This document shows positions 46,688 to 58,800 of a stretch of 64,000 nt of DNA, one piece after another. Origin of the DNA: Scatophagus argus. Lineage: Eukaryota > Chordata > Actinopteri > Scatophagidae. The notes beneath the pieces were generated by a model. It did no database searches, was not told the DNA's origin, and worked only from the letters and a program-made list of their open reading frames with translations. The stretch spans positions 26,193,001 to 26,257,000 of the forward strand of contig NC_058498.1 in assembly GCF_020382885.2 (NCBI RefSeq), read 5' to 3'. Positions within the stretch are counted from its first letter, which is position 1. Every line of letters starts with the position of its first letter. The position numbers and the translations under genes are program-made.

Positions 46688-47170
46688 TTGACCAGGCTGG
46701 AGGTGTTGGTGGTCCATGACAGGTCCTCCAAGATGTGAATTGAAGTGAATTGAATGTGAGTCCTCAGGAACTTGAAGCTGGAGACAAGTTCAACGGCCAT
46801 CCCGTTGATGTGGATGGGTTTATATGTGCCTCTTCTCTCCTTCCTGAAGCCTACAATGAGCTCCTTGGTCTTGCTGGTGTTGAGGAGCAGGTTATTTTCA
46901 GTGCACCATGTGGCCAGGTGCGGTACCTCTTCTATGTAGGCTGTCTCATCGTTGAGACCAATCAGGCATGTTGGATTGGAGTGTTTCGGCACAGACACGA
47001 GGCATGTAGCTTTGAAGCATGTTGGCACAACTGCTTGGGCAAGGGACAGGTTGAAAATGTCCGTGAAAATCCCAGCAAACTGGCCTGGGGAGCAAACATA
47101 CTCCAGTCCGTGTGTTGAAACCTGTCCTGTCCTACCTGAGTACAGAGTCTGGCCCCACTGGCCACACTTG
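46688..47170 (-). mobile_element. LINE fragment with internal deletion, inverted
   Basis: The minus strand has AQAVVPTCFKATCLVSVPKH, then abruptly ETAYIEEV and HLATWCTENNLLLNTSKTKE, LIVGFRKERRG. The catalytic reverse transcriptase core between these blocks is missing. It lies tail to tail with the element ending at 46687. Confidence 0.7.
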
Positions 47171-47329
47171 GATGGTCCTCACTGATGGCCTTACACGGTT
47201 GATGAGGGGTAAATGTTTGGCCGGGAGTAACAAAGAAAGGTGTTCTGTCCTAGGTGAGGGAGGAAGGTTGCGATGTAAGCACCAGCCATGTTTGTGTAAA
47301 CGTGGTTAAAAGTTTTGTTTATCCTACTT

Positions 47330-47545
47330 ATGCGGAGTTTGAATGTTCTACCTGTGCCTGTGTGGGTTTTCTCTTGCTACTCCGGCTTCTTCTCACAGTC
47401 CCAAAGACATGGCTGTGTCAGCGTGTGTGACTGTCTGTTCACATCAGTCCAGGGTGTACTCCGCCTCTCACCCGTAGTCAGCTGGGATCGGCTCCAGCCC
47501 CCACGATCCTGACAGATAAAGCAGTATAGACAATGGATGGATGGG
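47330..47545 (+). repeat. tRNA-headed SINE-like repeat, 5'-truncated
   Basis: Lacks the B box. Carries GTGTGGGTTTTCTC, GGTGTACTCCGCCTCTC and a terminal (GGAT)n. Confidence 0.55.
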
Positions 47546-47899
47546 TGGAAAAACAGTTCACTGGACTGTTGATAGAGTTAATAAAAATGCCACTCCAGGA
47601 AATCAGCCTCCAGCTCTCTCATTTTTGATTTAAAAGCATTAAAAGCTAATTTTATTAAAGTCTTTCAGAAATATTTCAGTTTATTCATATAGTGCCACAG
47701 TTTATCTCATGATACTGTCTGAATGAGGGTCTCATTTATAAAACAAAGCATAAAATCCATACTAAAAGTGTACGTGCACACAAAAGCTGGAAATGACGTA
47801 TGCCAGAAAAAATCCTGACTTGTAAAACTGTCTGGAAGCACACCTATACCTGGATCTGTGCGTTCCCTTTATGACTCACCCTAGAAATTTACACACATG

Positions 47900-48640
47900 G
47901 AACACCCCCATGTCCCACCCTCCACACTGTCACACCGCGGTGAGGTCTTGTCTTGTTTTGAGTTTGTGTCTCGTCATTTCCTGTTTTATTTTGAAGAGTA
48001 ACTCTCTTGCCTGATTGTGTCTACCTGTTTCCCATTACCCTCATGTGTTTAAATAGTCTGCAGTTCCCTTGTCTTGTGACAGTGTGCTTTGTCCCTTGTG
48101 AGATCACGTCAGCTTTTCCTTGTTCTCAGCCACAGCCATAGTTTTGACCCTGTGTAAGCATTTTGTCTTTGTCTCTTCTAAGAGTGATTTCTGTTGTAGA
48201 TTTTATAGCTCAGTTTAGTTACCTTAGATTAAAATTTCTGCTTAGTCTTTAGTCTTCTTCACCTTAGAGTGACCTTTTTTTTGTTCTTGTCTTGTAGCTG
48301 TGTCAGTTTTTGTTTCCTCCGGTTGGAGAGTTTTATGTTTTTAGGATTATAGTATTGGGTTGTTGCTTATTTTCTCCCTTGGGAGAGATTTTTGTTCATT
48401 ATTTTTTATAGCTTTTTGTTTTACTCTTTCATAAGACATTAACTTTCATAGTCGTGTCTTCTCTAGTAGAGAGAAGCATATCAGGAGTTTTTCATAGCCG
48501 TGTTTATTTTATTTTCACTCTGTCAAGAGTTTTTCTCTCACTGTCTACACTTAATGAAGTCTGTTGAATTTCACTCGTGTCTCTGTGTCTGAAGCCCTGC
48601 CTTGAGCCCAAGCCTTACACATACACCCAAATTTAACCAT
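47900..48640. other. T-rich unclassified stretch
   Basis: Long run rich in GTGTCT/TTTTGTT words (e.g. CTCGTCATTTCCTGTTTTAT) that looks like a dispersed fish repeat I cannot name. No ORF of note. Confidence 0.35.
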
Positions 48641-48764
48641 AAATGGTCAATGCAAATCATCTCATACATATAAATAAGGCTGTGGAACAGTGGTTCTTGA
48701 TCAATCATGACAGAGAGAAAAAAGAAAAAAGAAAATTTTCAGATTCAGAAATTGAAGTACTTCT

Positions 48765-49400
48765 AGATAGATAGAGAGATACTTTATTGACCCTGAGAGA
48801 AATTTAGTATCCATTAGCAGCATTACAAAGCAAAAAGCACAAATCAGCATGCATTAAGTTAAAAAGTACAAAAATAAAGTATATAAAGTATAAAGGAGTA
48901 TTAAAAATATAGAATATTTAACGTAAAAGCTTAAAAGCAATAATACAATAAATTTAAAAAAAAAAGAAACAGTCCAATGGTGTTTGTTGAGTTAAAAAGA
49001 GACAAAGAAAGTGTGCATTGTTAACCATCCAGCTACACAGTCCAATTCTGTCCTCACTGGGAAGAGTAGTTGAGCCATATGGCCTGAGGGAAAATAACTT
49101 CCTCAATCTGTATGTGGAGCAGGACATTAATATATTGCTATATCTCCTCACATTTTGATGATCCCATCCAAAGCGGCAAGCAGCAGAGCTCAGGGAAGGT
49201 TGCAATATCCCAGATCTAAGATACACACATACCTGTGAACTAATTCCTGCTGGTAACAGCTGGTTGCCAAAAGACCCATGGTGGTCAGTTATTGGTAATG
49301 GGATGGCACAGTTCCGGTGCACTAGTCTCTGCAATTCTGGTCCCAGTTCAGTACATAAATCCGAAAGCACAGCTCTAGGGAACTGGCTGATTAGCTAGTC
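48765..49400 (-). repeat. Inverted LINE/SINE-like 3' region
   Basis: Begins with a GATA/AGAGAGATACTTTATTGACC tail. On the minus strand it contains a block (LRPYGSTTLPSEDRIGLCSW) that I recall from dispersed fish repeats; it is not a host gene. Confidence 0.5.
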
Positions 49401-49631
49401 ATTGTCACGGGTCAGGAAGTCTTTGTGGTCTCTGAACACTTGCTCCCTCCTAAGTCTTTTATTGACATAATCTTCCATTAGTCCCAGGGCATCCATCATG
49501 CAGAATTATTAGTTTATTATTAGTAGTACTTGTATGGTCACAGTAATCAGACTTAACACCTTGCAACAATTATCATGACAATCAGTGGGATATCATAGGA
49601 TATTATTTGAAAATACAAATTATCATCTCCC

Positions 49632-50749
49632 CTTGACTTCAACCTTCACCAGTTTGCATATCGTGCGAACAGATCCACAGAGGACGCCATCGCCGTAGCC
49701 CTCCACTCTGCACTGAACCACCTGGAGCAGCAGCAGAGCTACGTCCAGATGTTCTTTGTGGATTACAGTTCAGCCTTTAATACAATAATCCCGGACAGAC
49801 TCATCACAAAACTGGTCAATCTCTACCTTCCTCCTCTCACATATGCTTGGATAAAAGACTTCCTCATAAACTGACCCCAGACTGTGAGACTTGGCCCCCA
49901 CCTCTCCTCCACCTGCACTCTGAGCATCGGCTCCCCACAGGGCTGTGTGCTGAGCCCCCTCCTGTACTGCCTCTACACCCACGACTGCAGTTCGACCCAC
50001 AACAACAACCTCATCGTCAAGTTTGCTGACGACACTACAGTGGTTGGACTCATCTCAAAGGGTGATACAGAGAGGAGATCCTGAAGTTGGCAGCCTCATG
50101 TTCAGAGAATAACCTCTCTCTGAACACCAAGAAAATCAAATAGATCTTCACTGACTTCAGGAAGCACAGCACTGACCCTTTACATCAACGGCGTGTGTGT
50201 GGAGAGGATCCACACTTTCAGGTTTCTCAGCGTCCTCATCTCCACCGACATCTCCTGGACAGAGAACATCACGGCAGTTATCAAGAAGGCTCAGCGGTGG
50301 CTACACTTCCTGAGAGTCCTCAGGAAGCACAACCTAAACTCCAACTTGCTGCTGACCTACTGCATCCATTGAGAGCCTGCTGACATACTGTATCACAGTA
50401 TGGTATGGCAGCTGCACTGTTGCAGACAGGGAGAGGCTCCAGAGAGTTGTAAAGGCAGCACAGAAGATCATTGGCTGCCCTCTCCCCTCCCTGATGGACA
50501 TTTACACCTCCCGTTGCCTCAGCAGAGCCCAAAACATCAGCAAGGACAGCTCCCATCCTGGCTTTGACCTGTTTGAACTGTTGCCCTCAGGGAGGCGCTA
50601 CAGGTGCATCAGGACAAGAACAAATAGATTCAAAAACAGCTTCTTCCCAAAAGCATAAACCACCTTGAACTCTCACATGCACTGATTCCATAGTCTACTC
50701 ACCTCAACCTCCGGTCTCTTACCTCCTGTGCAATACCTTTCAATGTGCA

Positions 50750-50798
<49 letters not shown>

Positions 50799-50955
50799 AC
50801 ACTGTACATAGCACCATATCTATTTGTATATTGTCATTGTTTGTTTTTATTTTATTCTATGTTTACACTGTTTGCACTGTGGAGTTTGGCTTTTAATCCC
50901 ATTGTACATGTGTATAATGACAATAAAAGGCATTCTATTCTATTCTATTCTATCA
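49632..50955 (+). mobile_element. Rex1/CR1-type LINE, 5'-truncated, with simple tail
   Basis: Reads HQFAYRANRSTEDAIAVALH, MFFVDYSSAFNTIIPDRL, GSPQGCVLSPLLYCLYTHDC and LIVKFADDTTVVGLISKG, broken by a stop near 49873 and frameshifts. The C-terminus (SLMDIYT-like, LPSGRRYRCI-type) follows, with a 3' UTR containing (TA)n and a (ATTCT)n tail at about 50932-50955. Confidence 0.82.
50752..50796. repeat. (TA)n microsatellite in a LINE 3' UTR
   Basis: Alternating TA for about 44 bp. Confidence 0.9.
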
Positions 50956-51464
50956 TACCAGATAAACACATACAACCTGGCACTCACCTCTGCATTCCCT
51001 GGGTGGGGAATGTGATGTGAAGCAGCATGTATTGAGCAGAATTTTATTTGAGATTTTAGTTTAGATTTGTATTTTACACTGTATTTTGTACTTTACACTC
51101 TAGAGGTGCTGAGAATGGGAATTGTGGCTCATCAGCTTGAGCATAATTAACATTGCTGGTTTGAATTTAGTATTTATTTAGTAGATAGCCTAAGCAACAT
51201 TAAATATCAAACAAATAAAATAAATGAAATTAAATCTGGCGACATAGTTGGTGAGGGGAATAGAAGCATTAATATTATGTATAACAAAATATTGTATATA
51301 TGTATATTGTTGTCCCTCAGATCTTATTTCTACAAACTGGTTTCAATTTGCCACTTCACCTTCTGTGTGTCAGTGTGCCTTCTCTGCAAAATGTGTGTAT
51401 GCATGGGTCAGAGTTAAAAGTGACTTATTGGGACAACCTGATAATATGGATTTCATGGAAAGAT

Positions 51465-51825
51465 AGCGGGTGGCAGTGGTTAGCACTGTCACCTCATAGC
51501 AAGAGGGTTCCAGGTTCGAATCCCGGTCTGGGCCCTTCTATGTGGAGATTGCATGTTCTCTCTGTGCCTGCGTGGGTTTTCTCCGGGTACTCCGGCTTCC
51601 TCCCACAATACCAAAAACATGCACGTTAGGGTAATTGGCTACTTTAAATTGCCCCTAGGTGTGAGTGTGAGAGTGTGTGGTTGTTTGTCTTTGTGTGTTG
51701 GCCCTGCGACTGACTGGCAACCAGTCCAGGGTGTATTCCGCCTCTCGCCCGTAGTCAGCTGGGATATACTCCAGCTCCCCCGCGACCCTGACAGATAAGT
51801 GGTATAGAAAATGGATGTATGGTTT
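51465..51825 (+). repeat. tRNA-headed SINE-like repeat
   Basis: Starts GCGGGTGGCAGTGGTTAGCA (A-box-like) with a B box GGTTCGAATCC at 51513-51523. It ends in GTATAGAAAATGGATG. Related copies: 47330-47545 (+), 56652-57003 (-), 59694-59880 (-), 62909-62985 (-). Confidence 0.65.
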
Positions 51826-51904
51826 TTGAAAAATTATGTATTGTGGACACACAGTTAGTGACCTGAAGAGAGGAGGGGAGAGGATGGTGGTGTTGAGGAA
51901 GTGG

Positions 51905-52990
51905 GGGAAATGCTAACTATACGGTTTACTAAACAGAAAGGTTTTAAGTCTGGTCTTAAAGGTGGAGGTGGTGTGTGCCTCTCGAACTCAGATTGGCAAC
52001 TGGTTCCACAGCAGGGGTGCCTACTTTTATGAATTCTGGGATATACAAGTAAACCTGCACTCTGTGATCTGAGTGTTCTATTGGGAATATATGGGACTAT
52101 TAGATCCTGCAGGTATAGTGGAGTCCATTTAGGGCCTTATATGTAAGTAGGAGAATTTTAAAATCTATTCTGAATTTTACCGGAGTGAAGGGAAGCTAAA
52201 ACTCTAGCTGCTGCATTATGGATCAGCTGGATGGAGTAATTTGGACATCCTGATAATAATGAGTTGCAGTAGTCCAGCCTAGAAGTAACAAGAGCATGGA
52301 CGAATTTTTCAGCATCACTCCAAGAGAAGATGCTCCTAATCTTAGCAATAGATTAGTAATTAGAAGCCGGTCTTAGAGATCTGTTTAATGTGATGGATAA
52401 ATGACATGTCCTGATCAAAGATAACACCGAGGTTCCTCACAGTCGTACTGGAGGCCAAAGTAATGCCGTCCAGAGAGAGAATATTATCAGCTATTCTAGA
52501 GATGTTTGGGTCCAAAAATAACGACCTCAGTTTTGTCTGAGTTTAATAGCACAAAATTGGAGGTCATCCAGTCCTTTATGTCCTTAAGACATGCCTGGAG
52601 TCTGACTAATGGCTGTCAGTTATGGATAAGTACAGCTGGGTATCATCAGCATAACAATGAAAGTTTATGCCATGTCTCTGAATAATATTTCCTAGAGGGA
52701 GCATATATAAGGTGAAGAGGATCGGCCCGAGCACTGGGCCCTGTGGAACACCGTGATTAATCCTTGTACGTAAAGAGGAAACATCATTAATGTGAACGAC
52801 GTGAAATCTATCTGATAAATATGATATAAACCAGTCTAGTGCTGTACCTGTGTTCCTAGTCTCATGTTCTAATCTGTGTAACAAAATGCTGTGATCTACA
52901 CTGTCAAAGACAGCACTGAGATCCAGTAGAACAAGTGTAGAGACAAGTCCCTGGTCTGATGCCATGAGGAGGGAGAGAAGGCTGGCACGG
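51905..52990 (-). mobile_element. L2 LINE fragment, inverted
   Basis: The minus strand reads LVLLDLSAVFDSVDHSILLH (motif A), RINHGVPQGPVLGPILFTLY (motif B) and INFHCYADDTQLYL (motif C). Frameshifted pieces then match the C-terminus seen at 43.7-44.3 kb. It is 5'-truncated at about 52990 and lacks the 3' tail. Confidence 0.8.
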
Positions 52991-53089
52991 TGGCACAACT
53001 CATCCCCACTTATGATTATTTTCAGCATATTATTTAATTGTAATTGTATATTGTATTCTTACATTTTATCACTAAAACTATGTAACATT

Positions 53090-53440
53090 TTTAATTTTAG
53101 ACCAAAATCCATCATACCACGCACTTCTAAACGGAAGACAGACAGGGCTTCGACTTCTCTTGTGGAATTGGACAGAGCAGTGAAAGAGATGCAACAGGGA
53201 AAGACCATACATCAGGTGGCAAGGGAGATGAAGATCTTTACATTTGATGTAAAATGATGAAGGAGTCATCATCCCTAGAGGTGATGTGCTCAAGAAACTA
53301 CCCACACCCCAAAAACTTGGTGGTACAGCCAGAACTTCATATTCCCCTGCAGCATTGACGAGTGAGATGTTAAGTAATAGGCCGGATCTAGACCACCTTG
53401 ACCTACATACGCACGGAGGATAATTTGGAGAAGTGAGGAG
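53090..53440 (+). mobile_element. Possible pogo/psq-type transposase N-terminal fragment
   Basis: Reads PRTSKRKTDRASTSLVELDR and AVKEMQQGKTIHQVAREMKI, resembling a psq-type helix-turn-helix at the start of pogo-like transposases. In another frame GVIIPRGDVLKKL follows. No catalytic domain is visible. The assignment is tentative. Confidence 0.4.
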
Positions 53441-53984
53441 ATGGGCATGCCTCATCAGTGTTTGATTTACCTGCCATTTAGCTAACATTGATTTCAGTTT
53501 TGAGGTTGCACTATGTTATTAATGAGAAGTTTTATTCAGTTTTTAAGTGGCCTAAGTCAAAATGGGATGTTCAGAAATTGGCCTAAGTTACTTTATTCTT
53601 ATATGTTACATAACTGACAGACAGCGTTCTATGTATATCAGCAGGTATCTATTGCTAAAGCCTTTTTGCCTGAAATGATTCACAAATATCATATATTGTG
53701 TATTTAAGTTTTTTGTGCTTTCCCAAAAACTGGAAAATATGACTAATTTTTATTTCATTTGTCTTGCTTTTAAATCGTATTACAGTTCATGCAATTAAAA
53801 TGTTCTGTTTTACTTCAATAATCACTGGAACAATTTACCCCAACATATTCTACCCAAAGGTACAACTTACCCTGCACCAGGGGCAAGTCGTGCCACAAGA
53901 CCACTTTTTTTCTGGAAGCTATATTTCTGAAACCGTTTATTTCAGATCCAAAGTTATAAAAGTAAATCTATATTATAATCTTAT

Positions 53985-54480
53985 ATTAATTCATTTACTA
54001 GTACAGCTTTAGATGAGAGAGATCTAACGTTTAACAGTCCACATTTAATTCTCCTATTTGTTGTAGCTGTCGGAGGACAGACACAGTCTCTATGGGATAT
54101 TGGGTGAGTAACTGTGGAATGGAAGCACAGAGAGGCGTGCAGGACTGCAACTCTGCCTCCTGGTCTCAACTCTGGGTTGTCATGGTTTTGGTTTAATAAG
54201 GAAATCAGATTTCTAGATATGAGAGCTGCTCCATCCAAAGTGGGATGAATGCAGTCTCTCCTAATGAGACCAGGTCTTCCCTAGAAGGTCTGCCAATTAT
54301 CAATAATCTACAAAGTCCACATTGTTTACTGGACACCACCTCGACAACCAGTGATTGAATGATGACATTTGGCTAAACATATCATCGCTGGTCAGATTGG
54401 GCAGGGATCCAGAGAAAACTACGGGGTCTGACATGGTCTGTGCAAATCTTCCCACTCACCTGTGTCAGAGCGTTATATTG
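53985..54480 (-). mobile_element. L2 LINE fragment spanning the ORF1 end and ORF2 start
   Basis: The minus strand shows an ORF1 esterase-like C-terminal block (GLIRRDCIHPTLDGAALISR) and then the ORF2 endonuclease start (KCGLLNVRSLSSKAVLVNEL). It may be the 5' part of the same element as 51905-52990, separated by about 1 kb of other DNA. The outer boundaries are approximate. Confidence 0.65.
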
Positions 54481-54954
54481 TCTTTTGTTCCATGTCAGGA
54501 GTTGTATTGTCTCCATGCATTCCATGCCAGGAAACTCTAGTCTTGTCTTGCCAAGTTTTGCCACAGCTTTTTGTACCTTTTGTTGATCCTCGCCACAGTA
54601 AGTGTGTGCTTGTTTTTGAGTTTCTTGAAAATAAAAATCTTGCCAGCCTACACATTCATTCATGATTGTGTTATTTCCATCTACGCCGTATTTGTAAGCT
54701 GGAATCCGATGTTATATGTTAAGTCTTTTTTACATAAAGAATCATCAAGATGAACACGGACTCAGCGTGTTTTCTCCACTAAACAACAGTGCGTCACACA
54801 AACAGATAGGGCCCATCCTTCTCCTCTCTCACGACTTTAGGAAAGTTCAGCAAGTTGCATTACAGTCTAAATGTATCTACGCCCCCCCAATTATATTAAT
54901 ACTCACTTTCCTCGAGACACTGGCCAAGGAGGTGGAGTTGAGTCATTTTTGGGC

Positions 54955-55205
54955 AGTCGTGGATCAGCGGTTAGGGTGTCGGACCCGTAACCGGTGGATC
55001 GCTGGTTCGATTCCCCGTACCGGTGTCCATGGCTGAGGTACCTAACCCCCACTGCTCCCCGGGCGCTGCACGCGGTCGCCCACTGCCCCGGGTTTGCTGT
55101 GTGTGTGTGCACGTCACTTGGGTGGGTTAAATGCAGAGCACAAATTTCATTGGAGTGAGTTCCCTCCAATGACAAAATATGTCACTTTCAATTTCATTCA
55201 TTTTC
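54955..55205 (+). repeat. tRNA-derived SINE (second family)
   Basis: The head reads GTGGATCAGCGGTTAGGGTG with B box GGTTCGATTCC at 55004-55014. A body follows, then AAATGCAGAGCACAAATTTC and a T-rich tail. A polymerase III promoter layout is present, but the head cannot form a tRNA acceptor stem. Confidence 0.65.
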
Positions 55206-55263
55206 ATTTTTTTGACTTAAACCTATCAATCAATCCGAAGTCTGAACTCTATTATACATTATA

Positions 55264-55640
55264 ACTAATTTGAAAGCCTTATTCTTATTCTTTCCTACCC
55301 AACTTAGAAAACAGTGTAGCAGGGTCTTGGTCCCTAACCTGAATTTCTATCGAAATTCTCAGTTTTTATCAAGTTCAGTCCTTAAAACAAATAAAGTAAT
55401 TATTGTGGATGATTTCAATATTCATGAGGACAATGACAACGACAGCCTTTGTTCAGCATTTGTGTGTCTATTGGCTTCTGTCAATGTGTACATAAACCCA
55501 CTCATTGTTTTAATCACACTCTCGACCTTTCTCTGATATATGCTATTAAAATCGAACTTATCAATAATCTTTCCACCAAATCCTTTTCTATCTGACCATT
55601 GTTTAGTAACTCTGAACACTGAATTTCTATTACCTACGTG
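55264..55640 (+). mobile_element. LINE endonuclease fragment
   Basis: Reads SSSVLKTNKVIIVDDFNIHE and then DNDNDSLCSAFV, matching the G-D-F-N-I-H region of LINE apurinic-type endonucleases (here Gly is Asp). Frameshifted PTHCFNHTLDL-like sequence follows. It ends about 200 bp before the rsph4a stop codon. Confidence 0.6.
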
Positions 55641-55664
55641 ACCACAAGCCATGATGAAAAATTT

Positions 55665-55785
55665 CCTACACTAGATGTCTATCTGATAGTGTTGTGGCTA
55701 AATTTAAGGAGGAGTCTGCCTTCTAAAAGAAGGTTTATCCTTGCCATTGTCACCAAGTGCTTGCTCATGGGGCTGAGTAAACAGA
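55665..55785 (-). repeat. Dispersed fish repeat at the rsph4a 3' end
   Basis: The minus strand reads CCCCATGAGCAAGCACTTGG, then GGCAAGGATAAACCTTC: the same family as at 28.8 and 42.9 kb. Confidence 0.5.
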
Positions 55786-55791
55786 TTTATT
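55786..55791 (-). terminator. rsph4a polyadenylation signal
   Basis: The first AATAAA on the minus strand lies about 50 bases after the rsph4a stop. A dispersed fish repeat (about 55665-55785) begins immediately beyond it. Confidence 0.5.
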
Positions 55792-55840
55792 TGTTAACTG
55801 AATTACAAATAAATACTTGAAAGCTAAATATAATATTTTC

Positions 55841-58800
55841 TCAGTCATCATCTTCCTCCTCCTCTTCGTCTGTGTCCACTATCTCTTCCTGGGCAGCTAG
55901 CTGCTCCTCTAAAGATTCTTTCAGTGCCTGCTCCTCTTCCAGTGATGGGTCCAGGGCCTCTGTGATTTCTGGTCCACTGGTATATTCTGCCTGTGGTAGC
56001 GGGGGGACGGGTGGGCTGTACCCTTCACCTGCATACTTCAGACCCCATCCAACATATATGTTCTCAAACTTCCTATATTAAAGGACAGCACATGGTTGTG
56101 TGTAAATTGTAACATTTCCTTACCATTGGGAATCAAACACAGGAAGTCAGAATTTTGTGATTTTTTTTCACTTACTTTCCACAAGCATATGCATATGCCC
56201 CCGGCCAGAGGTTAGAACGCAGCACAGCTACTGCATGCTGACAGGTGAGAGTGGAGGACATCTTTGAGCTCCAGGGAGGGGTATTGAAAATATCTGAGAG
56301 ACACAAATATGAAGTTATATGAAGACAAAAGAAAGATACAGTGCATACTATTTTATTCATATTCATCGATAAAAATATAGTATGCAGTATGTGTATATAA
56401 CATACTGCACAACAGGCACACAGCTATTTGCCACTGCTGTCTGAGTTGATGATGACTGACCACAGAGTAATGAGCATTGGTAACCAAAGAAATGACGGGT
56501 GAAAAACAGGAGCTCACTGTTATTAGTATCCAGCAGAGAACAGACATATGAATAATGAGATGAAGACAATGAAAAAGAAATAATCTTAGAGCAACACCTG
56601 CTCAAAGTTTCATTATTTGGCCTGAGCCATCATGATATTAAAAAAAAACTTCCATCCATCCATCCATCCATTTTCTATACCGCTTATCCGTCAGGGTCGC
56701 GGGGGAGCTGGAGCCTATCCCAGCTGACTACGGGCGAGAGGCGTGGTACACCCTGGACTGGTCGCCAGTCAATCGCAGGGCTGACACACGAAGACAAACA
56801 ACCACACACTCTCACACTCACACCTAGGGGCAATGTAGAGTAGCCAATTAACCTAATGTGCATGTTTTTGGTATTGTGGGAGGAAGCCAGAGTACCCGGA
56901 GAAAACCCACGCAGGCACAGGGAGAACATGCAAACTCCACATAGAAGGGCCCAGACCGGGATTCGAACCTGGAACCCTCTTGCTATGAGGTGACAGTGCT
57001 AACTGCTGCAAAAAAAAGCTTGTTATATTGATTGTATCACATTGCTAACTGTTGCTTCTACTTTAAGATACAACCTCACCTATTTGGCTGCATAATAAAA
57101 ATAGAGTAGGTGGACAGCAGCCTGTAATTAAAGTAATATTAGATAGAAAATTTCGATAGATTACGAGTTGTTAGAAGGTCCTTATTTTGATAGTGAAGCA
57201 GCAGGGCATTTTTTCATGTTGAATCCCCAGAAGAAATTCCTTTTGAATTCCTTACATTTTGAACCCAATACTGGTCTGTCCATAAAAGTCAAAGACTGAC
57301 CTGCATCTTGGGAGAGGGGTGTGAGCAAAGGGGGTCCAACTTCTGGCTCAGGCTCATCAGGCTCCTCTTCCTTCTCTTCAGCTTCTCTTTCCTCATTTGA
57401 GTCTTCACCTGTTTTCACAGCCAAGTTCACCCAAGTACAGCGTCCCTTAAATAGTCCACATGCCCACGTTAATGAAGCACATGTTTACATCAGCTAAGAA
57501 AATGTTAAATGCACCTGCTTTGATTGAACTCATACCTGCTGGAGGATGTGCTGAACATGATGTACCCAGGTAGATAAAGACTCAGCCATCTCAGAAACTG
57601 GAACACCTTCAAAGTCAGGATTTATTTCATAGCTGTCCCTGGGTGCCTCGTCTTCCTCATCACCTTCCTCTTCCACAGTTTGAAAGAAACCCTGGGGGCT
57701 GACCTGTGTGCCAGCAGAGATTCGAGCAATCTGTGCTCTGAGATAGTTGGCTTCATTCCCAGGGAAAGGTGGGTAGCTCACAATTGGGTTGTCCAGTCTC
57801 CCGGTGAAGAATTTCCGAATTTGGCGAGCAGCAGTGATCTGTGCAGGACTGACTGAAGGGAGCTTCACCCAAGGAAAACCAGGCTCTTTGCACACATAAT
57901 AAACAAACTTGTTAGCACCTGTTCCTATGGCCTCCTTTGGCACCACTGGTAAGGGTTTATAGGTGGACTGAGGAGGTGGATCCATCTGAAAACAAAGCCA
58001 CCACAGGACCAGATAAACTAATCACAGACAGTTCATTTCAAAGCAAATTTCCAAATCATCACAATCACAATAGAAAATAGAAATTGCAAACAAAAAAATA
58101 AAATATGCTAAATAAATGATAACATAAAGATATTTTCATTATTATCATAATTTATCTCTATCTTTATTTCAATTTAAATTGAAATGCAACTGAGAAAAGA
58201 GATGAGTGAGGTGATTCAGGTTCATTTCTACAAAAAACACAGTTAATCATCGATGTGTCCGCACCTCTTTTTCATTCTCGGTTTCTTTCTCCTCTTCTTC
58301 AATGCTCTGCTCCTCCTCTTCCTCTCCATCTCTGTACTCAACTTCAGCAATGATATAACTGCTCTCTGTTCCCAGAATCTTTCCCCACAGTCTGCAATGC
58401 AGCAGTGCCTGCGACTCAGCGAGCTGCTTGAGTGCAAGGAAGACCCTCTGCATTTCGTCTCTCCCCAGACCCACTCCAACATGCTCCAAGTAGAAGCCAA
58501 CCTCACTCACATTAGGAAGAGCAGTTTCCACCTGGTGAAGACCAATAAATCGTCTTTAGTTATGCAAATTCAGGTCCATGTACATTAAAAATGTTGATTC
58601 CATATTAGGGGTGGACAACATATATCAGCCCAATAATAGGAAATTTATGTAATCTTCTAATCTATGTATTTTTTAAAATTAAAAATGTAGGCAACATTAT
58701 AATGGTTAACAGGTTTTATAAGATCTGCTGAACACTACATCAGTGAAACAGCAAGGACCCTGGATGAATAACAGTTGAAAAGACTGAATAAAAATGGTCA

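Noticed and set aside
51465-51540. Second tRNA-like head with a B box
   Set aside because: Same reasoning; it recurs as a dispersed repeat with a long body.
54958-55028. tRNA gene candidate with A and B boxes
   Set aside because: No acceptor-stem pairing; followed by a SINE body and tail, so it is a SINE head.
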